Assembly (NCBI GenBank): GCA_963556195.1
Contig: OY744523.1
Location: 75,246,945-75,310,944, forward strand
Direction of reading: 5' to 3'
Length of the DNA: 64,000 nucleotides
Origin: Sepiola atlantica
Lineage: Eukaryota > Mollusca > Cephalopoda > Sepiida > Sepiolidae
The first letter of the stretch is position 1; each line of letters starts with the position of its first letter. Below the pieces are notes generated by a model that did not search any database, was not told the DNA's origin, and saw nothing but the letters and a program-made list of their open reading frames with translations. This document shows, in pieces, positions 22,493 through 33,259 of this stretch. A program made the position numbers and the translations under genes.

Positions 22493-22565
<73 letters not shown>
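22493..22565. repeat. (CA)n-(TA)n array
   Basis: About 12 CA then about 25 TA units, touching the 3' end of the minus-strand short element. Confidence 0.96.
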
Positions 22566-22569
<4 letters not shown>

Positions 22570-22600
22570 ATGCTGTTTCGCTGTATCACAGCTCTTCAAT
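22565..22600 (-). ncRNA. Hammerhead-like core
   Basis: Minus strand: TTGAAGA (C3 changed; N7 = A), helix II GCTGT-GAT-ACAGC (perfect 5 bp), GAAA, then CAGCATGAC. Helix III and helix I are poor here. The neighbouring copy at 22,849-22,882 has a better helix III. Confidence 0.45.
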
Positions 22601-22690
22601 GCGGCTAGACCAGCTAGTGTCTAAAGCCGGGATTGAAACTCTACCGTCGAGCTGACAGTCAGCGCCACTACCCCTGCGCTATCATACGAC
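22566..22690 (-). mobile_element. tRNA-headed SINE with hammerhead-like end
   Basis: On the minus strand, TAGCGCAGGGGTAGTGGC (box A-like D-arm) is followed about 40 bases later by GAGTTTCAATCCC (box B-like T-arm). A spacer then leads to a hammerhead-like core (22,565-22,600) and the TA array. The layout is tRNA head, ribozyme-like core, (TA)n, as at 10.2 kb, though the sequences differ. Confidence 0.65.
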
Positions 22691-22848
22691 ACAAAATGAA
22701 TGTAAGTGAAATTTCAATGTTAACATTGACAAGCGCCGGAAGCTCGTATTAGTTTTACCCAATGAGCTATGCTTTAAAGCTTTGGCAGTTTAGGATATCC
22801 TTACAAATAAGCTCTACACAAGAAAGGGAGCTTCATATAGTCATCCAC

Positions 22849-22882
22849 ATACAGACTGTTTTGCTGTATTACAGCTCTTCAA
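22849..22882 (-). ncRNA. Hammerhead-like core, second copy
   Basis: Minus strand: TTGAAGA, GCTGT-AAT-ACAGC, AAAA (for GAAA), then ACAGTCTGTA, which allows a short helix III ending in U-A as the UH site. Same family as the 22.57-kb copy and also beside a TA array. Confidence 0.42.
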
Positions 22883-22885
22883 TTA

Positions 22886-23002
<117 letters not shown>

Positions 23003-23272
23003 TAAGCAAAGCTCAATTATATTCCAAAATCCAATATTTTTAAAATGTTCTTACAAAACATTTAAAAAAAACAAAAATTTAAGTGCAAGATATTTTGCAT
23101 ACACTAACATTATTATGTCAATATTGGATCTGCCCACCTGAAGCTCGTCAGAAAGTACAATGTTCTTAACTTTAAAAAGTTATTCAACGTAGTGTGACAT
23201 GATAGACAAACGCTCATAGAGAACACTTTGAACGCGCGTGAGCCACTCGGAGGTCCGTTCACTTAGAACAAC

Positions 23273-23275
<3 letters not shown>

Positions 23276-23350
<75 letters not shown>
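23276..23350. repeat. (TA)n array
   Basis: About 37 units. Confidence 0.96.
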
Positions 23351-23352
<2 letters not shown>

Positions 23353-23589
23353 TACATAGAATGATGGGTGGCGAGATAAAAACATATATACCTAAGAAAT
23401 AAATGTATTCCTTGTGCTATTAATTATAAACTACAACTAATTAGAACAATAAATGGATTTTCTTAAAACATAAAAAGGTGTATACTCTCCTTCTCTTTTT
23501 ACAACTCTAATTACGTTTAGCAGCGTAATATTAGAAGAAAGAACTTCTAAAAAGCTGTATTCTAAAAGGACACATTGAAAACATTCACG

Positions 23590-25240
23590 ATTTTAAAGCT
23601 ACTCTAACAGAACTGGTGAAGTTTTAAATGCAACAGCAACAGAAAACTGAAGAAAGATTTCAAAAGCTTCTACTAGAACCCCAAAAAAGGCGACGACAGA
23701 CTAGAAAAAGAACAGAAGAACGATGTCTGGAACAAAAAAGTACTAAAACAAAAAAGAGTAACCGACAAAAAATTGAAGTATTACTGCAAACAATATAGTT
23801 TAATATTTAACTGAATTATTTAGTCCCACACGCTGGCAGTGTTTGAACTTAGTCAAAAAAGAAAACTATGATTATGCAATGTACGCATCAATCGTAAACA
23901 AACACTGTGACGATTTCAAATAAGATGGCCTTATTGCTAATAACTGTAAATGCTTAAGTTTCGTACACGGTTTGATATCACGGAAAAGACGTTAGCATCA
24001 GGCGTAGAAAGTGAACCAAATTTAATACTATGCACATTAGCTGGAGACTGCTAGAGATTTATAAGTGTTAAACAAGATTCAAAGGGCATTGAAGAGTCGG
24101 ACATTGCACACAAGCAAGGTACGTAAAAATTCGAAATCCAACTCTCTTTCAAAAACAATTCAAGAAAAAATGAATTTTCACGCATCTACACAAAGAAGCC
24201 AGCTCTATAAAACACAAGATAAATTACCGTGGATCCACTGTTTTCGCGGTGGAAGAAGTTTTCATTGGGTAACAGATTTCCCATATCGTTTTAAAACATG
24301 TCGACCTAAAAGAGTCGGACACTAAAGTTCACATTGCAGAAATAATAGAGGAAATAAAACTGGGTTAAATCCACAAAACAAACAGAACGGAAGAAAATAT
24401 GTTAAGCTAAACATGTTAAATAAAAAGTAACATTACAATTGGAGTCTGGTTCAGATGTGTCGATTATAAACATGCATACATAGAGCTAAGAACCAACCAC
24501 ATAGCAAGAACGGTGAATGGTGAAAAAATAAAATTCGAGGGTGAAATGATTAACGACATTACTTTAAAAAAAAGTAAAAATGTTCATATTAAAAAAAACA
24601 CCAATAGTATATTTGGCACAGACCTATTGTAGAAGTTAAACCTCTTGGAGTTACCAACAGATTTCTGACCAGAAAATGATAAATTTGACGACAGAATCAG
24701 GAAAATGAAAAAACTAATTTGTTTCAACAATTAAAAATCGTATGAAATCGACATAAAATCAATTATCGACAGAAATTAAAGCACATAAGAACACAAAATT
24801 CACGCTGCAAATAGCTAACACTAAACTGAAATAGATGAAGTCAAATTATTCTGATAACTAATTGAAGGTTAAACAAGGTGAATTCATCATTCTAGAGCTG
24901 GAATCGCTAAAGTCACAACTCAAAAGTATTTTAAAAAGCTAAAAACTATAAAAGATAAGGTGACCTGTTTTGAAGTTGAATGCCGAAGCAAACAATACAT
25001 TTTTTGTAAAGATGTGCTCCAAATTCAGAAGTCTAGAATTAACAATTGGAGGATATCTGATCTGAATTTGATAGAGACGCTCAATTTTCTTATAAGAGAC
25101 ACCTAAACCAAATTAGGTAACGACTATCGGAAAACACCAACAGCACGCCCCAGGAAGAAGTTATGGTTAGCAGATACAACACTCTCGACATACTACTACC
25201 TCAAGCAGCCTAAGAATAGCGTCAATCCAAAAACGAAACG
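23590..25240 (+). mobile_element. Ty3/gypsy retrotransposon remnant (gag-protease region)
   Basis: Heavily decayed plus-strand element. Stop-ridden translation shows YDYAMYASIVNKHCDDFK and LSFVHGLIS (the gag core), then a gag zinc-knuckle relic (PWIHCFRGGRSFHWVTDFPY, then RFKTCRPKRVGH), then protease-like text (SGSDVSII-type, FGTDLL-type). This is the block order of gypsy elements with C-rich gag knuckles. No RT active site or LTRs could be found. Unrelated to the young gypsy at 39.6-42.5 kb. Confidence 0.65.
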
Positions 25241-25436
25241 ATACTATGACCCCTGAGGAGGTAAGGCTTACAAGGCGGTGTTATAATATCTTACTTATAA
25301 CCGACTTTGGACTCTTCAATTCACCATAAATACTGGGAGCACATCCTCTTCAGTATTGGATCAAACCTAGTCTCAGATTTGGTAACACCTGTCGAGGATT
25401 CGTTCTCGACAGTAGGCCAGGCAGAGATTAGGCCAT

Positions 25437-25620
25437 TTCGGGGAACTTTTATCTGACGGGCTGAGTGGTTGAGTCCTGGGTAGTCCTAGTAGCTTCAGTC
25501 TCCTAGGCCTTGCCTCCACTCTTTGGGGTGGAGTAAGTTCATTGATATTGCCTAAGGCCCCCTGACCGGGGAATGCCGACGGGGCTGCCCTAGCAATTTT
25601 TATAGGCCAGAATACTCTTC
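25437..25620 (+). mobile_element. Structured short repeat, copy 2
   Basis: Shares with 12,386-12,566 the hairpin block (CTCCACTCTTTGGGGTGGAG, where both arms changed together so pairing is kept) and ACCGGGGAATGCCGACGGGG. Upstream there is no U2-like head. The compensating changes in the hairpin argue for selection on RNA structure while the family was active. Confidence 0.7.
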
Positions 25621-26240
25621 ATTTAGGGGTAATGGGGAGGCAGTAGGCGGAGGGGGTAAAGGCGATAAGAGGGAAAAAGACAGAGTTACTAGCCAGGATA
25701 AACACACATAGGAGTGCGCATGAAATTGATACACCGAACGCGAACCCCCAAAAATTAATCGGAATATATCAGAGATAGGTCTGCTAATTTGTCTCATATT
25801 AAGTGTTATAAAGCGATAAAAATCTTAAATTGACAGTCTAGAATAATCTACTTTTCAGTCAAACTAATGTAAATGATATCTTATTATGAGAAAAATGGGG
25901 TTTTTAAAAGTGTAAGATGATTTGAAATACGTGTAAGAAAAATCCTTAGATAAGGTTAAGTTTGAGAGAGATGTATTAAAATGATCTGATTAGCCATGAG
26001 ACTTGCTATTATTTCAACAATTTGTTTTTCCGCCTACCGCCTCTCCTATACTAGCTCATAGATGTGAAAGTGAAAAAGAAAAAGAAAATGAATTAAAAAT
26101 ATAAAAAGAAGAATAAGAAATAAAGAAGAATATGTCACCCACTTGTCAAATCATATTTCAATGTCACTAAAAGTCTTCTCATATGGTCCAATCTGATCAT
26201 CTTTTCCTCCTCCCATGTGTGTGCCTTCAAAATAAAATTA
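25621..26240. other. Unassigned sequence
   Basis: No recognised feature; purine-rich between 26,060 and 26,130. Confidence 0.4.
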
Positions 26241-26255
26241 TTTCCAAATCTTCAC

Positions 26256-26302
26256 ATTTTCTGAAGACGTTAGCTAACACGAACGAAACCGGTCAAATCT
26301 CT
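26256..26302 (+). ncRNA. Hammerhead-like motif (CTGAAGA...GAAACCGGTC)
   Basis: CTGAAGA fits CUGANGA, GAAA follows 17 bases later, and ACCGGTC gives a minimal helix III with a GUC cleavage triplet. Helix I pairs TTT with AAA. Helix II is weak (GUU/AAC). T-rich sequence downstream resembles PLE 3' ends. Confidence 0.45.
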
Positions 26303-26404
26303 TGTTTTTATTTTTCTCCTGCACTTTAACCTTTTTTTTTGTCATTTTTCACTCATTTTGTCTACCACGGCATTTCATTTTCATGACTTATCGTGCACCT
26401 TACC

Positions 26405-26407
<3 letters not shown>

Positions 26408-26458
<51 letters not shown>
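26408..26458. repeat. (TA)n array
   Basis: About 25 units, 100 bases after the hammerhead-like motif. Confidence 0.96.
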
Positions 26459-26460
<2 letters not shown>

Positions 26461-26469
26461 CCATACATA

Positions 26470-27530
26470 CAAATATATATACACAATATATATTTTTTCC
26501 AACCATGGAAGTATAAGAGCATTTTGCATATAACTTGATGTTAGCTGAAACAATTGTATGCGAAATTAAAAATAAGTTGTAAAAAATGACGTGAATCTAC
26601 TCTCTGTCATAATGATAAAATACGTAATCCTCAGATTTTCCTAAAGGCCCTTTTCCATAAAGGACCCGCTAACACCCCCCCCCCCACCTTAAAAAATAAT
26701 AGTCCCGGTTAAAACTAATTGTTTTTTTTTTCAGCAAATAACAAAGGAAAACAAATTCCTAATGTTTTTTTCTGGACCTCCATGATTGTGGGTTTTTTCC
26801 TGGTATTTATTGAAACAGTTTTCGTCTTTTTTCGTATAAGCAAAATACTGGTTAACATACTGACTCTCTTGATGTTATTGCCGTCTGTAGGAAAGTGGAG
26901 GGAATTATATTCATTGAATATATAATTGAGTAATCACATAAAAGTTGCCAATATCTGACTCACAAATTCTTAATGCACGGGAAATATTGATGATGTCAGA
27001 AATGCAAACTACTTTCAATCAAATAAAGCGTCCACTGACATTAACATATTGGGTTTTCAAATTTTGAATCGTTGGAATTCAAAAAGAAACAAAAATACTG
27101 CATGTTTTCTTTAAAGCGAACAGGAACTCGTTTATATTTCTATCTAATTCTGGAAACTCTTTTATCAATAAAATCCAGTGTCTAACCATACTAATTAGTT
27201 GCCTCACTTTCCGAGTCCATGGAGGTATAAATAAATAAATATATAACGAGCCCCGAAATTGTAATGCGATAAAAAAGCAATAAGCATTAGATGGTTAAGA
27301 GCGATAGAAACAATAAAAGGCAAAACTATCAATTCATGATTAAAACTGAATGTAAGGAGAAAGTAGAGAGGATGAGAAGAAATTACGAATTAAAATACAA
27401 AATGAAAACGAGTCAAAATTGTTTAGCGATAAAGAAGAGTTATTCGCGTTAAGAGAGGGGGTTAAGTGATAAAAATGCTAATGAAAAACACTAAGAACGG
27501 CAATAGTAAAGGACATTAAAGACATTCGCC
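26470..27530. other. AT-rich spacer
   Basis: Only a poly-C run near 26,678 stands out. Confidence 0.4.
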
Positions 27531-28212
27531 ATCCTTTTTAAGAGGGACAGGGTAATCCTCCCAAGTGTTACCTCCTCCTTTTGGGTAATATAGTATATGT
27601 TCTGTTGTCATGAGACCATGTTTTTAGGGGGGGGGGATATATTTTCTGTTTCGATGATGAACTTACCATATTTGTAGGCATTAACTTTTCTTTTTATGGG
27701 GGGAATCCCCACAGGTATAACACTTTCTATTTTGAAGGTGTAGTGTAGTATCTGCTGTGTTGTCATGATGCCATCATACCAGGTATTACGTTTTTCTTTG
27801 GGAGTAGTGTAGTATATGTTCGTTAATAATGATACCATCCTCCCAGCCATTACCATATCGTTTTAGGTAGAAGTGAATCATCTCGGGATTTACTCCATCC
27901 TTTTGATAGTAGTGTAGTACTTTTTAATTCCTTATGATACATTCCTCCCAGGAATTATCTCCTTTTTGTGAGACAGTATACTATATGTTTGTTCCTCATG
28001 ATACAATCCACCCAAGATTACCTTCTCCTGTTTTAAGGGTAGGAGGTAGTGTTGTATCTGTTCTGTTGTAATGATATCATAAGGCATTAATTGCTTTTTG
28101 ATTACGGGCGGTAGTGTTTTCGGTCACGATACCATCCTCTCTCTCATTACCATCTCCTTTAGGGGTCAGTGTAGTATATGGTCGTTCACAATGATACCAT
28201 CCTCTAATGCTC
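27530..28212. repeat. Degenerate minisatellite, unit about 65 bp
   Basis: About ten diverged units share GTAGTGTAGTATATGTTCGT, ATGATACCATCCTCCCAG and ATTACCxTCTCCTTTTxGG. Clear unit starts at about 27,739, 27,803, 27,910, 27,973, 28,046, 28,109 and 28,167. No protein reading. Confidence 0.85.
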
Positions 28213-28259
28213 CCAAAATATGCGACGAGGGGAAGCATGTATTTGCTAGTATATATATA

Positions 28260-28290
28260 CAGGGTGGCGCAAAAGTCACGCATTAGTTTG
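28260..28290 (+). repeat. Left terminal inverted repeat
   Basis: Pairs with 29,531-29,561; the first 17 bases are identical and GCATT(A/G)GTT follows after three differences. Confidence 0.92.
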
Positions 28291-28375
28291 AATCAGTAAC
28301 ACCTTTCACATTTAATCAAATTTTCTCCTTATTTTTCAGAATATTACAGATATAAACATTGATAATTTACTATAG

Positions 28376-29441
28376 AAAAACATATCACTGAACAACGAAT
28401 CAAAATTATTGAACTTTACTTCGGAAACCATCGTTCAATAACCTTAACCCAAAGAGCCTATCGTCGGCATTATAATGTCAGACAATCTCCCAGTCAGACC
28501 ACAATTGACTGTCTTGTGGCCCGATTTCGGCAGCAGGGTTCAGTCAGTGATCTTCCACGATCTGGCAGACCACGTTCAGTACGGACAGCGGAAAATGTAG
28601 CACTCGTTGAGGATAGCATTGCTGAAAATCCAGACACCTTACTCGAAGACGAGCAACTCAGATTGGGATGTCCAGAAGGTCACTTCAAATAATTTTGCGT
28701 GAATTGCATCTTTTTCCATACAAAATTCAATTGGTACAGACATTACAACTCACAGATTTGTAATCACGCGTAGCTTATGCTGTTCACATTCAGCAATTAG
28801 CCATAGAACAAACTGAGTTCATCCATAAGCTGATAATGAGCGACGAAGCCCATTTTCATCTGAACGGGTTCGTAAATAAGCAAAACTGCAGAATATGGGC
28901 CATTGAAAATCCAAGAACCGTTTATCAGCGTGAATTACATCCACTAAAATGTATCATATGGGGTGGTGTTACCTCGGAAAGAGTGATCGGTCCATATTTC
29001 TTTGAAGACGAAGAAGGTGTGGCGGTGACGATGACTGCACGACGATATCAACAAATAATTGAACATTTTTTTAATGCCAGCTGTTCAGGACAACCCAGAA
29101 ATGTGGTTCCAACAAGATGGAGCTACTGCCCACACTGCCCGACAAAGTATAGCGCTCTTAAGGGGATTGTTTGGCGAGCGCTTAATTAGCAGATTTTCTG
29201 ATTTTTACTGGTCTTCACGTTCACCGGATTTAACAGCCCCTGACCTTTTCCTCTGTTGTTATATTAAGGAAAGGGTATATGTGAACGCGCCTACAACGAT
29301 TCAAGAGCTTAAAACATTGTCAGACATGAAATCCAAGAACTAGAGCCAGTTATTCTAAGGCCTGTAATGGAAAATGCTCTAACTAGAGTCCGTCTTTGTG
29401 AGGCCAAAAATGGTGCCCATTTAAAGGATACTATTTTTTAA
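28376..29441 (+). pseudogene. Mariner-like transposase
   Basis: DDD-type transposase. N-terminal helix-turn-helix part: EKHITEQRIKIIELYFGNHR, then PSQTTIDCLVARFRQQGSV and SGRPRSVRT. Catalytic domain: first D in MSDEAHFHLNG, second D in WFQQDGATAHTA, third D in SPDLTAPDLFLC; I count 41 residues between the second and third D. The end reads VRLCEAKNGAHL. Frameshifts near 28,660 and 29,090 and a stop near 28,762 inactivate it; the start codon is not intact (ATA in its place). The residue spacing suggests a DD41D-type lineage, but sequence style is closest to the SDEAHF group. Confidence 0.88.
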
Positions 29442-29530
29442 AACTACTGCAACGAAATTACCAAGTAAATGTATTATTTATCAGAAAAGCCTAGCAAATT
29501 ACTTAAAATGTTGTAGTTTCTATCACCTAA

Positions 29531-29558
29531 ACAACCAATGCGGTACTTTTGCGCCACC

Positions 29559-29561
<3 letters not shown>
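29531..29561 (-). repeat. Right terminal inverted repeat
   Basis: Reverse complement of the left end, bordered by TA. Confidence 0.92.

Positions 29562-29611
<50 letters not shown>
29562..29611. repeat. (TA)n array
   Basis: Continues from the right edge of the transposon; the left flank also is TATATATA. Confidence 0.96.
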
Positions 29612-29618
<7 letters not shown>

Positions 29619-29800
29619 GTGAATGATTAACGTGTTTTTTCATGAGTCATGCGATTTGTTTCACTCTGGCAACCACTGGTCAAGTGACTCTAATGTTGCT
29701 TTTTTACTTCGGTTCTACATCACTGTTCTGTACCGAATTGCTGCCGGAAACTTCAGTCATCCGAAATTATGAGCTGTTTTCAAAAAGCGATACTCATCAA

Positions 29801-29801
<1 letters not shown>

Positions 29802-29863
<62 letters not shown>

Positions 29864-29885
29864 ACTCTTTCACCCTCTCTCTTTG

Positions 29886-29931
<46 letters not shown>
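29802..29931. repeat. (CTAT)n and (TA)n arrays
   Basis: About 15 CTAT units, a CT-rich link and about 21 TA units. Confidence 0.96.
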
Positions 29932-29934
<3 letters not shown>

Positions 29935-30042
29935 TTGTTATTTCATATATCCACATAAAATGTTATAAGTTATAATCTTTTATGTATCAATTTTCAGTGT
30001 TTATATCAACAGTGATCTATAGGTTAGTAGAGCGAGGTATTC

Positions 30043-30190
30043 AGTTATAAAAATATGTTTATGGCAATTTAGCTACTCAGAGGCTTCCGGGTTTCATTCC
30101 CGTATGGAGCATTTTAGCCTGACGATTTCCTACGGGGATGAAACACAGAAGCCCTTGTGTAGCTTAATTGCCATAAATATATTTTCATAA
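30043..30190. mobile_element. Head-to-head pair of PLE-type ends with hammerhead
   Basis: Two arms of about 60 bp (30,043-30,104 and 30,131-30,190) are imperfect reverse complements with a 26-base centre. Each arm is the 3' end of the PLE family seen at 54.96-57.84 kb (GAAAC, helix III, AGCTTAATTGCCATAAATAT). Orientation is outward on both sides, and a TA array follows on the right. Confidence 0.8.
30113..30167 (+). ncRNA. Hammerhead ribozyme-like, all helices present
   Basis: Helix I pairs TTTAGC (30,113-30,118) with GCTTAA (30,162-30,167) with one U-U. Core CTGACGA at 30,119-30,125, helix II from TTCC/GGGA around a UACG-type loop, GAAA at 30,140-30,143, and helix III ACACA/TGTGT. The cleavage position reads U-A. 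A possible U-U at the base of helix II is the only irregularity. The fold is complete enough that activity is worth testing. Confidence 0.66.
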
Positions 30191-30191
30191 C

Positions 30192-30194
<3 letters not shown>

Positions 30195-30248
<54 letters not shown>
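30195..30248. repeat. (TA)n array
   Basis: About 27 units beside the PLE end. Confidence 0.96.
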
Positions 30249-30261
<13 letters not shown>

Positions 30262-30327
30262 ATAATGCAGATTATGTATCTGTCTGTCTGACGCCGAAAC
30301 TATATTATTGGTTTTGATCGCTTTTTT

Positions 30328-30587
30328 ATATCTACTTATCACTTTCTATATATAGCCATTCCAAAACTTCCCCAAAGATCACGTGTCTTTCAAATGTACA
30401 TAATTAATTTGTTTTAAAGCTTCTAATAAATTAATATTCGCAAATATACACCCATGATATCTACTTATCAGCTCCTATATATAGCCATTCCAAAACTTCC
30501 CCAAAGATCACGTGTCTTTTCAAATTTACTTAATTCATTTATTTTAAAGCTTCTAACAAATTAATATTCGCAAATATATACTCGTGA
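30328..30587. repeat. Tandem duplication of a 129-bp unit
   Basis: Two units (30,328-30,452 and 30,457-30,587) share ATATCTACTTATCA, CCAAAACTTCCCCAAAGATC and CAAATTAATATTCGC-like blocks, about 90% identical by eye. No function seen. Confidence 0.9.
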
Positions 30588-30589
30588 TA

Positions 30590-30877
30590 GTTTTTTGAGA
30601 TTTCCAGATACATTTTAAATATTTTCCTCAATAATAATAATAATAATCTTAATAACAATTATAAAGAGAATTAATTAAAAACATTTTTATAAATTTATAT
30701 AATTGAGTTTCGTAATTAAATTAGATTGTAATGGAATATGATGGAACAGCCGGCGTCCACTCCAACAGTTGGTTATCCGGCCTCTGATTATTAAGTATAA
30801 CGTTCTATTTCGAACGCACAGAAAGTACTATTTAAAGAAAAAGAGAAGGACAGAGAGAGAGAGAGAGAGAGAAGGAA

Positions 30878-30922
<45 letters not shown>

Positions 30923-31700
30923 TGGGCACAAGACAAGGGCGCGTTATTTGATTAATAACATGTAAACAAAACATTCTCTGAGATGTATCGTACAGGTCGC
31001 TCGTAAATGATATATTTACTTTGATTTTTTATTAAAACGTTTTTTTTTTTTTAAATCTCATTAGAAATGATTTTTTAAAGCAAAAAAATTATTGAATAAA
31101 ATGTTTTAATTTAAAAAATAACGGATTTAATTTTTTTTGTAAAAAAACAAGCACATTTTACTGAGCAATTTAATAACTGGATTTCGAATCGTGTTCACTG
31201 TATTTGATTCTTTTAATTGTTGATCGTATTTTGGGTACACCTTTTTTTTGATTTGGAAAACTTACAAATATTATTAAATTTTTACGCCCTTAAATGAGTT
31301 TAGGATCTTTGTTTTACATTTTACGCCATAACGGGTAAATTTTGTTTAAAAACTATGTTTTTATTATTCCGTTTTTTATTTATTAAAATAAAGGATGGCA
31401 TGATTTTCAACTTTTTTTTGTTAAAATCAAACAAAACTGAGATATTTTACTGAGCAATTAAATAAAACAACTAGCAAAAATATGCGACCGGAGAGAGCAT
31501 ATATATAGGCTGTGAAAACTACACTCGTGAAATCGACAAATTCAATCAACAGTGAACACATATTTGAATAACAGACGCAGCCAAAAATGCATTCTTGAAG
31601 ACTGTGTGAGGCAGGAAACATGCTTATAATAATAAATAACATCGCAGATAAAATTTATTTATTTGTTAAAAGATATCATTAGCAAAGACACACACACATA
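30590..31700. other. AT-rich spacer with (GA)n
   Basis: Contains a GA-rich microsatellite at 30,853-30,922 and T-rich sequence; nothing else recognised. Confidence 0.4.
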
Positions 31701-31704
31701 TATA

Positions 31705-32162
31705 GGGAGTTTGAATTACCTCCTAGACAGCGTTGTTGAGTCTCTAAAGTCACTGTAAAAGGGTTTGTTAGGACAACCCGACAGGGATACTTCAGTCTAC
31801 CAGTAAACCCTTCGACTAGGCTATACATAGGCTCATACAAGTAATAGGGCATCTTCTCCGAGTAATGTTACATCAAGTAACAACACTTAGCAGGATACTC
31901 CACCAGACCTGATGAATTGTGTCCCGATATCCGGTAAGACCAAAAGACCACTAAAATGATATACTTTAACATAATCAACTAGTCAATTGGGTAGAGGAAT
32001 TATTGTTCTTAACTTCTTTAGAAACTCAACGCTTGAGAGATGAAAGAGAACTTTAATAGAATATTCGAATATCTATTTATTACATATATAGATCAAGAGT
32101 TAGTCCTAGGTAGGAGCCCCTTGATTTCTGAGAACTTAGACTGAAGTAAAATGAAACAAAAA

Positions 32163-32167
<5 letters not shown>
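31705..32167 (+). mobile_element. Unclassified interspersed repeat, copy 1
   Basis: About 460 bp matched along its length by 48,670-49,178: GAGTTTGAATTACCTCCTAG, AAGGGTTTGTTAGGACAA, GAATATTCGAATATCTAT, CCCCTTGATTTCT. Both copies start next to CA/TA sequence and end in an A-rich run followed by (TA)n. No coding or terminal inverted repeats seen. I do not recognise the family. Confidence 0.75.

Positions 32168-32211
<44 letters not shown>
32168..32211. repeat. (TA)n array
   Basis: Lies exactly between the unclassified repeat and the LINE. Confidence 0.96.
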
Positions 32212-32930
32212 TCCCCGGATATCCTAGCACTAAGTGAAGCGAACCTTCAATCCCCACTCTACTCTCACCATTTCACATGACTGATTACCTTCTACTCAAA
32301 CGTAAAGACTCTGACAAACATATGCATGGGCTAGGAGTTTATGTTCGGAACACACTCCCCTTAACGAGAGAATATAGGTTAAGATCCAATGACCAAGCCT
32401 ACATGTGCTTTAGATTGCCTTATATTACATAATTAGTGACTTATATTTCTTATACCGTTCTCCTCCGACCCAGGAGTGTACCTTTCTTGACTCTGTCTCT
32501 GAAAGCTTAGATAGAGCACTCTCACTCGACCCGAATGCCCAAATGCATGTATTTGGGGATTTTAATACACACCACCTTGACTGGTTGGGATTCTCCAGTG
32601 TTACTGATGCAGCTGGGAACTCTACCTTTAATTTCTTTTCAGCTCACGACCTCTCACAAACTATCACTTTTCCGACCCGCCTTCTTTATCGTGCGAACCA
32701 GCAAGCCTCACTTTTCGACCTGTTATTGACCTCACTCTCCGAGGCTTGTGTGGAGAATGCCATAGTCCGCGCGGAAACTCTGATCACGTTGTGGTAATGA
32801 TACTTATCACCTTTAAAAATGTTTCAAAAGCTGAAGAGCCGCTGCTCAGAACAACGAGAAACTATGAGCAGGCTGATTTTGAATCCTTCAGGTATCACAT
32901 CAGCGACGCCCCATGGGGTGTAACCTGATC
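32212..32930 (+). pseudogene. LINE endonuclease domain
   Basis: APE-type endonuclease: PDILALSEA-like start at 32,217 (catalytic E), GLGVYVRNTLPL, then MHVFGDFNTHHLDWLGFSSV (the GDFN motif), FPTRLLYRANQ, LFDLLLTS (D) and a final SDH-like site near 32,780. In-frame stops at about 32,270, 32,430 and elsewhere, plus frameshifts, break it. The residues expected for catalysis are otherwise present. Confidence 0.8.
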
Positions 32931-33259
32931 ACTCCCTGCTGATCAGTGTGCAAATGAGCTAACCGAATGGGTTAAAGCAGGCATTGATTATTATGTCTTC
33001 ACGCGAAAATTTTTCAGCAAACCCAACTCTCCTCAATGGGTCACTTCAATCTGTGCAGCTGCTATTGCTGAGAGGCAGAAGGCATTCCGAAAATTCAGCC
33101 GCCATAAGTCAACTGCGAATAGACAAAAAATTATAGAGACAAGAATTGATTGCAAAGTAGTGATAGATGCAGCAAAGTGAAGGTATACAGAGATAACCAA
33201 AAAAACGCATTAAGTCACAGAAACTAGATAATCGTGATTTCTGGAAAATCTACAATAGT

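Larger units (their letters stand above)
28260..29561 (+). mobile_element. Tc1/mariner DNA transposon, complete but decayed
   Basis: A 1,302-bp element with terminal inverted repeats (CAGGGTGGCGCAAAAGT... at both ends) flanked by TA on each side. It sits inside a (TA)n array, the expected target. One transposase gene fills it, broken by frameshifts and a stop. DNA transposons of this superfamily move by cut-and-paste at TA dinucleotides. Confidence 0.93.

Noticed and set aside
24065..24325. Intact gene for an 86-residue zinc-finger protein
   Set aside because: The cysteines are mostly lost and the frame fits a decayed gypsy gag with stops on both sides.
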